A DNA stretch of 64,000 nucleotides from Pseudoxanthomonas japonensis (GTDB taxonomy: Bacteria; Pseudomonadota; Gammaproteobacteria; Xanthomonadales; Xanthomonadaceae): NCBI RefSeq assembly GCF_010093445.1, contig NZ_PDWW01000019.1, positions 1 to 64,000 on the forward strand. The letters run 5' to 3'. The notes beneath the pieces are model-generated. The model ran no database searches and had not been told where the DNA came from. It saw only the letters and a program-made list of their open reading frames with translations. Made by a program: the position numbers and the translations under genes. Position 1 is the stretch's first letter; every line of letters begins with the position of its first letter. Shown here piece after piece: positions 52,223 through 61,723 of the stretch.

Positions 52223-52331
52223 GGGACTGCTCCGTTGCGCCGGTGTCCGGCTTGAAGGACTCCCAAGGTAGGCGCATGATCTGCCCTGAAAAAGCGAAAG
52301 CTCCGCAACCCAGCCTTGAGGTGCATTCAAG

Positions 52332-53210
52332 ATGAGTCGGCTGCCGCTGGACCAGGTGGACGCCTTCGTCCCCGCCGCCCGCCTGCGCAACCTGACGCGT
52401 GCGGCCGAGGCCATGCACCTCACCGTCAGTGCGTTGAGCCATCGCATGCGGCTGCTGGAGCAGCGGCTGGGCCACAAGCTGCTGGCGCGCGGCCCGCGCG
52501 GCGTGGAACTGACGCCGGACGGCCAGCGCCTGTTCGATGCGATCTCCGGCCCGCTCGACACCATCGAGCACGCACTGCGGCGCGCCACGCTGCGCAACGA
52601 CCACACCGTGACGCTCAGCCTGATCCCATCGATGGCCACCGCCTGGCTCGTGCCGCGACTGCCGGCGTTCCTCGCGGCGCATCCCGAGCTGGGCCTCAAC
52701 CTGCAGTCGAGCACGCACGTCGTCGACTTCGAGCGCGAGCCGGTCGACCTCGCGCTGCGCCTCGGTGGCGGCCGCTGGCCGAACGTGCACGCCGAGTTCC
52801 TCTTCCACGAATGGATCACGCCGGTGGCCAGCCCTGCGCTGGTGAAGCAGCATGGCAAGCCGGCGCCGGACCAGATGACGAAGCTGCCGCTGCTCGGCGA
52901 CCCGGCCAACCGCTGGAAGGACTGGTTCGAGCATTTCGGCGGCCAACCGCCCGCGCGTTACGTCGCCCAGTTCGACGACACCGAGACGCTGCACCAGGCC
53001 GCGGCGCAGGGCGTCGGTGTGGCGCTGGCGCGCTGGACGCTGGCCGAGCCGCTGGTAAAGGCCGGCCGGCTGGTGGCGCTGACGAAGAAGCGGCTGCAGG
53101 CCGACTTCGCGCACTACCTCGTCTATCCAGAGCGCAGCCTCTCGCACCCCGGCTTCGGCAAGGTGCGCGCCTGGCTGCTGGAACAGGCCGGCATCGCGGT
53201 GGAGCGATGA
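52332..53210 (+). CDS. LysR-type transcriptional regulator (GcvA-like)
   Basis: A 292-residue regulator. The winged helix-turn-helix lies at residues about 5-62 (NLTRAAEAMHLTVSALSHRM, RLLEQRLGHKLLARGPRGVELTPDG), followed by a periplasmic-binding-like effector domain (LPAFLAAHPELGLNLQ, DLALRLGGGRWPN). The sequence style fits the GcvA/AmpR branch. It is divergent from the small gene at 51992-52222 over a 109-bp gap and ends 30 bp before aceK. It could control either neighbour; the effector is unknown. Confidence 0.93.
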   Translation: MSRLPLDQVDAFVPAARLRNLTRAAEAMHLTVSALSHRMRLLEQRLGHKLLARGPRGVELTPDGQRLFDAISGPLDTIEHALRRATLRNDHTVTLSLIPSMATAWLVPRLPAFLAAHPELGLNLQSSTHVVDFEREPVDLALRLGGGRWPNVHAEFLFHEWITPVASPALVKQHGKPAPDQMTKLPLLGDPANRWKDWFEHFGGQPPARYVAQFDDTETLHQAAAQGVGVALARWTLAEPLVKAGRLVALTKKRLQADFAHYLVYPERSLSHPGFGKVRAWLLEQAGIAVER

Positions 53211-53240
53211 CTCCAGCGCGTGCCGGCTAACATCGGTCGC

Positions 53241-54950
53241 ATGGTCCACGACGATGCCATCGCCCGCCTGATCCACGACGCCTTCGCGGACTACCACGCG
53301 CGATTCGCGGAGATCACGCAGCGCGCGAAAGGCCGGTTCGAAACGATGGACTGGGCCGGCGCGCGTGCCGACGCCGTCGAACGCATCGAGCTGTACGACC
53401 AGTGCATCGCCGAATGCGCGCTGCGCCTGCAGTCGGCGCTGCTGGGCCAAGCCCACGACCGGACGCTATGGGTCACCGCACGGGCAGCGTTCGAGACGCT
53501 GGTCGCGGGGCAGATCGACCGCGAGTTGTACAAGACGTTCTACAACACGCTCTGCCGCCGTTTCCTGCGCATCCGCGGCGTGGACCCGGCGCTGGAGTTC
53601 GTGGCGCTGGACGTCGAACCCACCGATGCGATCACCCATCCGGTCGCGCGCCACAGCTATGCCGTGTCCGAGCAGCGCCCGACGGATACGTTCGCGCGCG
53701 TGCTCGGCGATTACGGGTTCGACGTGCCCTATGCCCACCGCACCCGCTGCGCCGCGGCCATCGCCGTGCGCCTGCAGGACGACCTGGCGCACTGGGGCGC
53801 GAATCCCGTCCGCGGCATCGAACTGCTGGACACGGTGTTCTACCGCGAGCGCCGCGCCTACCTGGTGGGCCGTGTGTTCGGCGAACACCGGTTCTCGCCC
53901 TGCGTCATCGCCCTGGTCAACGACGGTGGCCAGCTGAAGGCAGAAGCGGTGCTGACCCATCGCGGCGACGTGGCGCACCTGTTCGGTACCTCGCGCAGCT
54001 ACTTCCACGCCGACCTGTCGACGGTCGGCGATGCGGTGGTGTTCCTGCGTTCGCTGCTGCCGGGCAAGCCGATCGACGAGATCTACACCGTGCTCGGCCG
54101 CGCCAAGCAGGGCAAGACCGAGCGCTACCGCACCTTCTTCCATCACTTCCGTGCGCAGCCGGACGAGCGTCTGGTGCATGCCGAGGGCACGCCCGGCATG
54201 GTGATGGCGGTGTTCACCCTGCCCAGCTATCCGCTGGTGTTCAAGGTGATCCGCGACCGCTTCGCCTACCCGAAGGCGATGAGCCGGCAGGATGTCGAGG
54301 ACAAGTACGACCTGGTGTTCCACCTCGACCGCGTCGGCCGGCTGCTGGACACGCAGGCGTTCCGCTTCCTGCGCTTCCCGCGCGCGCGCTTCTCGCCCGA
54401 GCTGCTGTGGGAACTGCGCGAAAGCTGCGGGCAGAGCCTCAGCGAGGACGGCGACGACCTGGTGATCCACCTCTGCTACGTGCAGCGGCGTCTGCGCCCG
54501 TTGAACCTGTACCTGCGCGAGCAGAAGGCCGAGGCCGCACGCACCGCCGCGCTCGACTACGGCCAGGCGATCAAGGACATGGCGCGCAACAACATCTTCC
54601 CGGGCGACATGCTGCTGAAGAACTTCGGCGTGTCGCGCCGCGGCCGCGTGGTGTTCTACGACTACGACGAACTGCGGCTGGTCGCCGACTGCCGCTTCCG
54701 CGACTGGCCGCAACCGACCACGTACGAGGAGCAGATGGCCGATGGCCCGTGGTTCCACGTGGATGCCGGCGACGTCTTCCCCGAACGCTTCCCGCAGTTC
54801 CTCGGCCTTCCCGATGCGCAGGCGAAAGCGTTGAAAGCCGCACATGGCGACCTGTTCCGGCCGGCGTGGTGGCGCGACCTCCAGTCGCATCTCGCCGCCG
54901 GCGAATACCCGGATACTGCCCCGTATCCGGATGCGTTGAAGCTGGCGTGA
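53241..54950 (+). CDS. aceK: Isocitrate dehydrogenase kinase/phosphatase
   Basis: A bifunctional enzyme that phosphorylates and dephosphorylates dimeric isocitrate dehydrogenase to direct carbon into the glyoxylate bypass. From the ATG at 53241 it has 569 residues, normal for AceK. Signatures: the ATP-binding loop [20 protein letters not shown] (about residues 315-334), [18 protein letters not shown], and [20 protein letters not shown] with the catalytic Asp (about 456), then [13 protein letters not shown] at 53220 would add seven residues. It follows the LysR gene by 30 bp; aceA/aceB are not in the window. Confidence 0.96.
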   Translation: MVHDDAIARLIHDAFADYHARFAEITQRAKGRFETMDWAGARADAVERIELYDQCIAECALRLQSALLGQAHDRTLWVTARAAFETLVAGQIDRELYKTFYNTLCRRFLRIRGVDPALEFVALDVEPTDAITHPVARHSYAVSEQRPTDTFARVLGDYGFDVPYAHRTRCAAAIAVRLQDDLAHWGANPVRGIELLDTVFYRERRAYLVGRVFGEHRFSPCVIALVNDGGQLKAEAVLTHRGDVAHLFGTSRSYFHADLSTVGDAVVFLRSLLPGKPIDEIYTVLGRAKQGKTERYRTFFHHFRAQPDERLVHAEGTPGMVMAVFTLPSYPLVFKVIRDRFAYPKAMSRQDVEDKYDLVFHLDRVGRLLDTQAFRFLRFPRARFSPELLWELRESCGQSLSEDGDDLVIHLCYVQRRLRPLNLYLREQKAEAARTAALDYGQAIKDMARNNIFPGDMLLKNFGVSRRGRVVFYDYDELRLVADCRFRDWPQPTTYEEQMADGPWFHVDAGDVFPERFPQFLGLPDAQAKALKAAHGDLFRPAWWRDLQSHLAAGEYPDTAPYPDALKLA

Positions 54951-55017
54951 TGGCGCGCATGCGGACGCAACGCGCGTCGCGCTACCCTTGCCGGCATCCG
55001 GAGGACGCTGTCCCGTC

Positions 55018-57726
55018 ATGAGCACGTACCGTCTCGATTCCATCTTCCGGCCTCGCGCCGTCGCGGTGGTGGGCAGCCAGTCGCGGCCGCGCTCGGTCGG
55101 CCGTGCGGTGATCGAAAACCTGCTGGCGGCCGGCTTCGACGGAAACATCGGACTGGTGAACAAGCATCCGACGCCGATGGACGGCGTGACGACCGTGCGC
55201 CAGCTTCGCGACCTGCCATGGACACCGGACCTGGTGGTCATCGCTACGCCCGCGGCGACCGTGCCGCAGCTCGCCGCGGAAGCCGCAGAGAAAGGCGCCG
55301 GTGCCGTGGTCGTGCTGACCGCGGCGATGGGCAGCGGTCCGGGCTCGCCCGCGGCGCAGCTCGAAACCCTGACGCGCGAAAAGGGCCTGCGCGTGCTCGG
55401 GCCGAACTGCCTGGGCGTGATCGCGCCGCATGCACGCCTCAACGCCAGCCTCGCCAGCCGCTTCCCGAAGGCCGGCGACCTCGCGCTGATCTCGCAGTCG
55501 GGTGCCATCTCCGGCGGCCTGGTCGAATGGAGCATGAGCCAGCCGGTCGGCTTCTCGGCCGTCGTGTCGCTGGGCGATGCGCTGGATGTCGACTTCGCCG
55601 ACCTGCTGGACTACTTCGCGACGGACCATCGCACGCGCGCGATCCTGCTGTACGTGGAAGCCATCCACGACGCCCGCAAGTTCATGTCGGCCGCGCGTGC
55701 GGCGGCGCGCACGAAGCCGGTCGTCGTGGTGAAGTCAGGGCACAGCGGTCGCGCCCAGGTCACGCCCGCCGGCAGCACGCACACCCAGAACCTGGCGCGT
55801 CCGAATACGGTCTACGGCGCCGCGTTCCGCCGTGCCGGCCTGCTGCGCGTGCGTTCGCTGCACGAACTGTTCGCCGCCGCGCGCACGCTGGGCCAGGTGC
55901 GGCCCTTCCAGGGCCGTCGCCTGGCGATCCTCACCAACGGCGGCGGCGTCGGCGCGCTGTCGGTCGATCACCTGTACGAACAGGGCGGCACGCTGGCGAC
56001 GCTGTCGGACACCACCCGCGATGCGCTGGACCGCATCCTGCCCGTGGGCTGGTCGCGCACCAATCCGGTCGACCTGCTGACCGACATCGACGCCGACCGC
56101 TATGCCGCCACGATCGAGGCGCTGCTCGCCGATCCGGAGAACGACGCACTGCTCGCGGTCAACGTGCCGACCGTGCTGTCGTCCTCGTCGGAAGCCGCGC
56201 ATGCGGTCACCCGGGTGCTGTCGCAGCGGCCCGCGCACGGCGCGCGCAAGCCGGTCTTCACCGTCTGGCTGGGCAACGACCCGCAAGCCGAAGCGGTACT
56301 CGATGCTGCGCAGATCCCACGCTATCCGAACGAATCCGACGCGGTCGCCGGCTTCATGCATCTGGTCCGCCATCGCGAGGTGCAGGCCGCGCTGATGGAG
56401 ACGCCGCCCAGCCTGCCGGAGGACTTCAGTCCGGACCTCGCCACCGCACGCAGGCTGGTCGATGCCGCACTGGACGCCGGACAGACCTGGCTGGATCCCC
56501 TCGCCACCACGCAGCTGCTCGCCGCCTACGGCATCCCGATGGCGCCGGTATGGCGCGCGGTCGATCCCGACGATGCGGCGCGCATCGCCGCGCCCTTGCT
56601 GGCCGAAGGCGCGACGGTGGCGGTGAAGATCCTGTCGCCCGATATCCCGCACAAGTCCGACGTCGACGGCGTGCGCCTCAACCTGCCCAACGCGAACGCC
56701 GTCCGCGAGGCGGCGGCGGCCATCCTGCGGCGCGCGCGCGAACGCCGGCCGGACGCGCGCATCGAAGGCGTGCTGGTGCAGCCCACGCTGCTGCGGCCGA
56801 AGGCGCGCGAACTGATCGCCGGTATCGCCGACGATCCGGTATTCGGCCCGGTCATCGCGTTCGGGCGTGGCGGCACGGCGGTCGAGGTCATCAACGACCA
56901 GGCCGTCGCCCTCCCGCCATTGGACCTGCGGCTGGCGCACGAGCTGATCGCACGCACCCGCGTCTCGCGCGTGCTGAAGGCGTACCGCGACGTGCCGGCG
57001 GCCGACGAGCGCGCGGTCGCGCTGGTGCTGGTGAAGCTGGCGCAGCTGGCCGCCGACATTCCGGAGATCCAGCAGCTCGACATCAATCCACTGTTGGCCG
57101 ACCGCGACGGCGTGGTCGCGGTCGACGCGCGCATCGCGGTGGCGCGCGGTCGCGCGCTGCACAAGGGCCGCGGCCATCCCCGCTTCGCGATCTTCCCGTA
57201 TCCGACCGAGTGGGAGCGCACGATCCTGCTCGGCGACGGCCAACCCGCGCTGGTGCGCCCGGTGCGGCCGGAGGACGACGCGATGTTCCGCGCGTTCTTC
57301 ACCCACATCACCGACGAAGACCTGCGCCTGCGCTTCTTCCAGTCGGTGCGCCATTTCAGCCACGAGTTCATCGCCCGCCTGACCCAGCTGGACTACGCCC
57401 GCTCGATCGCGCTGGTGGCGGTGCATCCGGGCACGCACGAGATGCTCGGCGCAGTGCGCCTGCACGCCGACGCCAACTACGAAACCGGCGAGTACGGCAT
57501 CCTGGTGCGCTCGGACCTCAAGGGCCACGGCATCGGCTGGAAACTGATGCAGATCATGATCGAGTACGCACAGCGGCTGGGCCTGAAGACGATCGAAGGT
57601 CAGGTGCTGCGTGAGAACCGCACCATGCTGGCCATGTGCGAGAGCCTGGGCTTCCGGGTCAAGCTGGATCCCGACGATCCCACGCTGATGCATGTCAGCC
57701 TGCCGGTGCCTCCCAACGCGCGATAG
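55018..57726 (+). CDS. Pat-like protein: NDP-forming acyl-CoA synthetase-like domains plus GNAT acetyltransferase
   Basis: Probably a protein lysine acetyltransferase acting on enzymes such as acetyl-CoA synthetase. The ATG at 55018 lies behind GGAGGAC. The 902 residues comprise a CoA-binding domain (about 5-130, VAVVGSQSRPRSVGRAV), a succinyl-CoA synthetase-like flavodoxin domain (about 150-290, SQSGAISGGLVEW), an ATP-grasp domain (about 490-710, VKILSPDIPHKSDVDGV), and a C-terminal GNAT domain (about 735-895, LVRSDLKGHGIGWKLMQ). This is the Salmonella Pat architecture. The position of the synthetase active-site His reads STHTQN and so keeps a His. The gene follows aceK by 67 bp. Confidence 0.92.
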   Translation: MSTYRLDSIFRPRAVAVVGSQSRPRSVGRAVIENLLAAGFDGNIGLVNKHPTPMDGVTTVRQLRDLPWTPDLVVIATPAATVPQLAAEAAEKGAGAVVVLTAAMGSGPGSPAAQLETLTREKGLRVLGPNCLGVIAPHARLNASLASRFPKAGDLALISQSGAISGGLVEWSMSQPVGFSAVVSLGDALDVDFADLLDYFATDHRTRAILLYVEAIHDARKFMSAARAAARTKPVVVVKSGHSGRAQVTPAGSTHTQNLARPNTVYGAAFRRAGLLRVRSLHELFAAARTLGQVRPFQGRRLAILTNGGGVGALSVDHLYEQGGTLATLSDTTRDALDRILPVGWSRTNPVDLLTDIDADRYAATIEALLADPENDALLAVNVPTVLSSSSEAAHAVTRVLSQRPAHGARKPVFTVWLGNDPQAEAVLDAAQIPRYPNESDAVAGFMHLVRHREVQAALMETPPSLPEDFSPDLATARRLVDAALDAGQTWLDPLATTQLLAAYGIPMAPVWRAVDPDDAARIAAPLLAEGATVAVKILSPDIPHKSDVDGVRLNLPNANAVREAAAAILRRARERRPDARIEGVLVQPTLLRPKARELIAGIADDPVFGPVIAFGRGGTAVEVINDQAVALPPLDLRLAHELIARTRVSRVLKAYRDVPAADERAVALVLVKLAQLAADIPEIQQLDINPLLADRDGVVAVDARIAVARGRALHKGRGHPRFAIFPYPTEWERTILLGDGQPALVRPVRPEDDAMFRAFFTHITDEDLRLRFFQSVRHFSHEFIARLTQLDYARSIALVAVHPGTHEMLGAVRLHADANYETGEYGILVRSDLKGHGIGWKLMQIMIEYAQRLGLKTIEGQVLRENRTMLAMCESLGFRVKLDPDDPTLMHVSLPVPPNAR

Positions 57727-57730
57727 TTGG

Positions 57731-57814
57731 CCCGTCATTCCCGCGAAGGCGGGAACCCAGTGCCTTCGCTTCCGTACGTTCAAGTCGCTGGGTCCCCGCC
57801 TTCGCGGGGACGAA
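57731..57814. repeat. Family B-like REP doublet, copy 1
   Basis: CCCGTCATTCCCGCGAAGGC at the left pairs with GCCTTCGCGGGGACGA at the right. Its internal spacer (CCAGTGCCTTCGC...GTTCAAGTCGCTGGG) is almost identical to that of copy 2 at 57980, showing recent duplication of the unit. Confidence 0.88.
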
Positions 57815-57817
57815 GGT

Positions 57818-57970
57818 CTACAGCTTCACCATCACCTTGCCGAAGTTCTCCCCGCGCAACAGGCCGATCAGTGTGCGCGGCGCGTTCTCCAGCCCGTCGA
57901 ACACATCCTCGCGCCAGCGGATCTTTCCTTCCGCCAACCAGCCGCCCGTCTCATACAGGAGCTGCGGATA
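57818..57970 (-). pseudogene. C-terminal remnant of a second NADP-dependent oxidoreductase
   Basis: On the minus strand 50 codons ending in TAG (57818-57820) read YPQLLYETGGWLAEGK, IRWREDVFDGLENAPR, TLIGLLRGENFGKVMVKL. Of 50 residues 42 match the C-terminus of the intact oxidoreductase just to the right (58066-59085). No start or remaining domain is present; at 57971 the sequence passes into the second REP-like unit. It is the tail of a deleted tandem paralogue. Confidence 0.9.
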
Positions 57971-57979
57971 CCGCGTTTT

Positions 57980-58065
57980 CCGTCATTCCCGCGCAGGCGG
58001 GAACCCAGTGCCTTCGCCTTCGCGCGTTCAAGTCGCTGGGTCCCCGCCTTCGCGGGGATGACGGG
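57980..58065. repeat. Family B-like REP doublet, copy 2
   Basis: Arms CCGTCATTCCCGCG... (from 57980) and ...CGCGGGGATGACGG (to 58064). It ends 1 bp before the oxidoreductase stop codon (58066-58068). Copy 1 stands in the same position relative to the remnant. Confidence 0.9.
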
Positions 58066-59085
58066 CTAAAGCTTCACCACCACCTTGCCGAAGTTCTCCC
58101 CGCGCAGCAGGCCGATCAGCGCGCGCGGTGCGTTCTCCAGGCCATCGACGAGATCCTCGCGCCAGCGGATCTTCCCGTCCGCCAGCCAACCACCCATCTC
58201 ACGCAGGAACTGCGGATACAACGCGATAAAGTCGTGCTGGATGAAACCGCGCACCGTCAGGTGGCGGGTGAGGATCTGGCTCATCAGCCAGGCCATGCGA
58301 TCGGGCCCTGCCGGCAACGCCTTGTCGTTGTAATGCGCGACCAGCCCGCAGACCGGAATGCGGGCGAAATCGTTGAGCAGCGGCACCACCGCATCGAACA
58401 CCGCGCCACCGACATTCTCGAAGTAGACATCGATACCGTCCGGACAGGCCGCACGCAGCTGCGCGGCGAAGTCCGGCGCGCGATGGTCCAGCGCGACGTC
58501 GAAGCCGAGTTCGTCCCGCAGGTAGGCGCGCTTCTGCTCGCCGCCGGCGATGCCGACCGTGCGCGCGCCCTGCAGTTTCGCGATCTGGCCGACGGTCGCG
58601 CCGACCGGCCCGCTGGCGGCGGCGACCACGACGGTTTCGCCGGGCTTGGGTTGGCCGATCTCATGCAGGCCCACGTAGGCGGTGAACCCGGGCATGCCGT
58701 AGACGCCCAGTGCGGTGGTCAGTGGCGCGACGTTCGCGTCCAGCTTGCGCTTCAACGTCCGCCCGTCAGCGACGGCATGCGTCTGCCAGCCGCCATGCGC
58801 CAGCACGACGTCGCCGACCCGCAGATCGGGATGGCGCGATTCGATCACCTCCGACACCGTGCCGCCGTCCATCACCTCACCGATCTCCACCGGCTTCGCG
58901 TAGGAGCGCCCGGCATTCATGCGCCCACGCATGTATGGGTCCAGCGACAGGTAGCGGTTGCGCAGCAGCACCTGGCCATCGGCGGGCGCGGGCAGCGGCG
59001 CGTGCTCCAGGCGGAAATTCTCTGCGGTCGGCTCGCCCTGCGGCCGCGCCGCCAGCACGATACGGGTGTTGCGGTCGTCGTTCAT
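58066..59085 (-). CDS. NADP-dependent MDR-family oxidoreductase (zinc-free)
   Basis: A medium-chain reductase of the double-bond/quinone reductase type, 339 residues. The N-terminal region carries VLLRNRYLSLDPYMRGRMNA (family signature), then MPGFTAYVGLHEIGQPKPGE, and the NADP-binding AAASGPVGATVGQIAKLQG (about residues 150-168) with VGIAGGEQKRAYL. No zinc ligands are seen. The ATG at 59085 is the natural family start; upstream purines (CGGGAA) are weak. Its C-terminal 50 residues are repeated in the remnant next door. The physiological substrate is unknown. Confidence 0.93.
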   Translation of the reverse strand: MNDDRNTRIVLAARPQGEPTAENFRLEHAPLPAPADGQVLLRNRYLSLDPYMRGRMNAGRSYAKPVEIGEVMDGGTVSEVIESRHPDLRVGDVVLAHGGWQTHAVADGRTLKRKLDANVAPLTTALGVYGMPGFTAYVGLHEIGQPKPGETVVVAAASGPVGATVGQIAKLQGARTVGIAGGEQKRAYLRDELGFDVALDHRAPDFAAQLRAACPDGIDVYFENVGGAVFDAVVPLLNDFARIPVCGLVAHYNDKALPAGPDRMAWLMSQILTRHLTVRGFIQHDFIALYPQFLREMGGWLADGKIRWREDLVDGLENAPRALIGLLRGENFGKVVVKL

Positions 59086-59231
59086 GGCGAAGCGGTTCCC
59101 GGTGCGTGGATGCGGCGAGTCTAGCGACCATGCGGGAGGATGCGGTGAAGCGTGTCCTGCGTGCGGCGACCGCCATGCCGCCTGAACAAGACGCGTGCTA
59201 GGCTCCGCGCACCTTTCTGGAGGGCTTTCCG

Positions 59232-60101
59232 ATGACGATCCGCATGGTCCCGCTTTCCCTGGCGCTGCTCGCCGCCCTCGCCGCGTCGCAGCCGACGATG
59301 GCCGCAACACCGGCGACGCCGGCCAAGGCATCGCCCACCCTGCCCGCCGCCGACGCCGCGGCGCTCGATGCCGTCCTGAAAGGCGACTGGCGCAGTGCGG
59401 AGAACACCGCGCGCGATGTCTATCGCCACCCGAAGGAAACGCTGGCCTTCTTCGGCGTGAAGCCGACGCAGACCGTGGTGGAGATCACGCCCGGTGGCGG
59501 CTGGTATGCGGAGGTGCTGGGCCCTTACCTGAAGAAGAGCGGCCACTACGTCGCCGCCGTGGTCGACCCGGCGTCCGCGTCCGAGAAGAGCCGCGGCTAC
59601 TACCAGCGCAGCGTGGATGGCCTGCAGAAGAAATTCACCGACGGTCCGGCGCAGTTCGACAAGGCCAAGATGGTGAAGTACGACCCCGCCAAGCCGGTAT
59701 TCGGCGCGGCCGACTCGGCCGATGTGGTGCTGACCTTCCGCAACGTGCACAACTGGCGCAGCGCCAACCAGGCCGAAGGCATGTTCAAGGGCTTCTTCGC
59801 GGTGCTGAAGCCGGGCGGCGTGCTGGGTGTGGTGGAGCACCGCGCCAACCAGGACGTCGCGGCCGACGACAAGACCGGCTATGTCGGCGAAGCGCAGGTG
59901 ATTGCGATGGCCGAGGCCGCGGGTTTCCGGCTGGACGGGAAGAGCGAGATCAACGCCAATCCGAAGGACACGAAGGATCATCCGAACGGCGTGTGGACGC
60001 TGCCGCCGTCCAACAACCACCCGGAAGCCGACCGCGCGAAGTATCAGGCCATCGGCGAAAGCGACCGCATGACGCTGCGGTTCGTGAAGCCGCACCACTG
60101 A
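59232..60101 (+). CDS. Class I SAM-dependent methyltransferase-like protein with signal peptide
   Basis: A 289-residue protein. The ATG at 59232 follows GGAGGG. It begins with a typical signal peptide (hydrophobic core residues about 6-18, PTMAATP), followed by an Ala/Pro linker. The methyltransferase part has [19 protein letters not shown] (motif I), [13 protein letters not shown], and [16 protein letters not shown]. These are the signatures of a widespread family of putative exported methyltransferases. SAM is not known to be available in the periplasm, so either the signal is an anchor, the protein binds another ligand, or it is not exported. It is divergent from the oxidoreductase gene. 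Confidence 0.88.
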   Translation: MTIRMVPLSLALLAALAASQPTMAATPATPAKASPTLPAADAAALDAVLKGDWRSAENTARDVYRHPKETLAFFGVKPTQTVVEITPGGGWYAEVLGPYLKKSGHYVAAVVDPASASEKSRGYYQRSVDGLQKKFTDGPAQFDKAKMVKYDPAKPVFGAADSADVVLTFRNVHNWRSANQAEGMFKGFFAVLKPGGVLGVVEHRANQDVAADDKTGYVGEAQVIAMAEAAGFRLDGKSEINANPKDTKDHPNGVWTLPPSNNHPEADRAKYQAIGESDRMTLRFVKPHH

Positions 60102-60162
60102 TCCTGCGCAGCTGGATATGCCGCGATCCTCACCGGGTCGCGGCGTTGCAGTCCGCCGCCCC

Positions 60163-60699
60163 ATGCTCATCGCGTTCAACAAGCCGTTCAACGTGCTTTG
60201 CCAGTTCACCGACCGGAGCGAGCCGCCGCGGCGCACGCTGGCCGAGTTCGGCCTGCCGCCGCGCGTGTACGCCGCCGGCCGGCTGGATTACGACAGCGAG
60301 GGCCTGCTGCTGTTGACGGACGACGGCGCTTTGGCGAACCGGCTGACCGATCCGCGCCACAAGCAGCCGAAAACCTATTGGGTGCAGGTGGAAGGCACGC
60401 CGACAGACGAGCAACTGGATCGGCTGCGGCGTGGCGTGGCGTTGAACGACGGGCCGACGCGGCCCGCGCGGGTGGAGCCGCTGGAGCCCGCACCGACCCT
60501 GTGGCCACGTGATCCGCCGGTCCGCTTCCGCAAGTCCGTGCCCGACGCCTGGTTGTCGATGACGATCACCGAAGGACGCAACCGCCAGGTCCGGCGGATG
60601 ACCGCAGCCGTCGGCCTGCCGACGCTGCGGCTGGTGCGGGTCGCCATGGGCGATACCCGATTGGGCGACCTCGCGCCCGGTGCCTGGCGCGCGCTCTGA
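60163..60699 (+). CDS. rluE: 23S rRNA pseudouridine synthase (RsuA family, RluE-type)
   Basis: Converts a uridine of 23S rRNA (position 2457 in Escherichia coli RluE) to pseudouridine. The 178-residue protein lacks an S4 domain, as RluE does. Motifs: [17 protein letters not shown] at the start, [20 protein letters not shown] with the catalytic Asp (about residue 41), [10 protein letters not shown], and [19 protein letters not shown]. The ATG at 60163 fits the family start (the frame is open to 60118). It follows the methyltransferase gene by 61 bp. Confidence 0.93.
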   Translation: MLIAFNKPFNVLCQFTDRSEPPRRTLAEFGLPPRVYAAGRLDYDSEGLLLLTDDGALANRLTDPRHKQPKTYWVQVEGTPTDEQLDRLRRGVALNDGPTRPARVEPLEPAPTLWPRDPPVRFRKSVPDAWLSMTITEGRNRQVRRMTAAVGLPTLRLVRVAMGDTRLGDLAPGAWRAL

Positions 60700-60726
60700 C
60701 GAGGCGCACCGGCCGGTAGCGGGCGA

Positions 60727-61101
60727 TCAGCTCTCGGTGGAACGGGCCGTACTGCGCGGCTTGCGCGGCGTGCCGGTCTTGCGCGCGGTGGATGCCTTGC
60801 CGTTGACCTTGCGGGCTTCCACGCGGCGCGACTTGCCTTCGATCGCACCGGTCGCCTGACCCTGCTTGCGCTTGCGGTAGGCCACCAGCGCAAGCAGGCC
60901 CACGCCGATGCCCGTCGCCACCGCCACGGCCGGATTGCGCCGCACGAAGTTCACCGCGAGCTTCCCGCCTGTCTTGGCGACGCCCAGCGCCGCCCCCGTC
61001 TGCAACAACTTGTCCGCGCTCGGCACGGCGTGCTTGAGGCTGGTGCCGGCCTGGCTCGCCAGTTCCAGTGCACGGTCGGTGATGGTGGTCAGCTTGCTCA
61101 T
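60727..61101 (-). CDS. Small single-helix protein with basic tail
   Basis: A 124-residue protein. The N-terminal half is helical (ITDRALELASQAGTSLKHAV), a hydrophobic helix lies at about residues 58-75 (PAVAVATGIGVGLLALVAY), and a Lys/Arg/Ala/Ser-rich tail follows (RKPRSTARS). The layout resembles the ElaB/YqjD/DUF883 type of ribosome-associated inner-membrane proteins, but the similarity is in form only. The ATG at 61101 is preceded by CAGGGAAGACC. Such a tail could bind DNA or ribosomes. Confidence 0.72.
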   Translation of the reverse strand: MSKLTTITDRALELASQAGTSLKHAVPSADKLLQTGAALGVAKTGGKLAVNFVRRNPAVAVATGIGVGLLALVAYRKRKQGQATGAIEGKSRRVEARKVNGKASTARKTGTPRKPRSTARSTES

Positions 61102-61191
61102 GGGTCTTCCCTGGAAGAAGTGGGTAGGCCGCCAGTGTCTTGGCGGTGGTGTTTACGCGGCGTTAGTTCGGCGCCCCGCACCTGAACGGCA

Positions 61192-61723
61192 GCGTAGCCC
61201 GCGCGTCCATGGATCGTCGGACCGCGCCGAGTGGAACCTCCCCGCGACGTGAAGCATGCGCCGCCGCCGCGGCAGGCGATAACGAAACGTCAGGTGCCTC
61301 GGGGCTTCGCCCGATGCGTAGCCTGCGCGCTCCATGGAGCGTCGGGCCGCGCCGAGTGGAACCTCCCCGCGACGTGAAGCATGCGCCGCCGCCGCGGCAG
61401 GCGAAAACGAAACGTCAGGTCCCACGGGGCTTCGCCCGATGCGTAGCCTGGGCGCTCCACGGATCGTCGGGCCGCGCCGAGTGGAACCTCCCCGCGACGT
61501 GAAGCATGCGCCGCCGCCGCGGCAGGCGATAACAAAACGTCAGGTGCCGCGGGGCTTCGCCCGATGCGTAGCCTGCGCGCTCCACGGATCGTCGGGCCGC
61601 GCCGAGTGGAACCTCCCCGCGACGTGAAGCATGCGCCGCCGCCGCGGCAGGCGATAACGAAACGTCAGGTGCCGCGGGGCTTCGCCCGATGCGTAGCCTG
61701 CGCGCTCCACGGATCGTCGGGCC
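61192..61723. repeat. 125-bp tandem array derived from the hrpB 3' end
   Basis: About 4.25 copies of a 125-bp unit: the marker GTGGAACCTC recurs at 61231, 61356, 61481 and 61606, exactly 125 bp apart. Units differ by only a few substitutions. Each contains, on the minus strand, the codons PDDPWSAQATHRAKPRGT plus stop that form the end of hrpB, and about 65 bp of other sequence. The rightmost, partial unit is part of hrpB itself. 61102-61191 holds nothing recognisable. Confidence 0.95.

Noticed and set aside
61192-61723. CRISPR array
   Set aside because: The units are contiguous 125-bp near-identical repeats without short unique spacers, and no cas gene is present.
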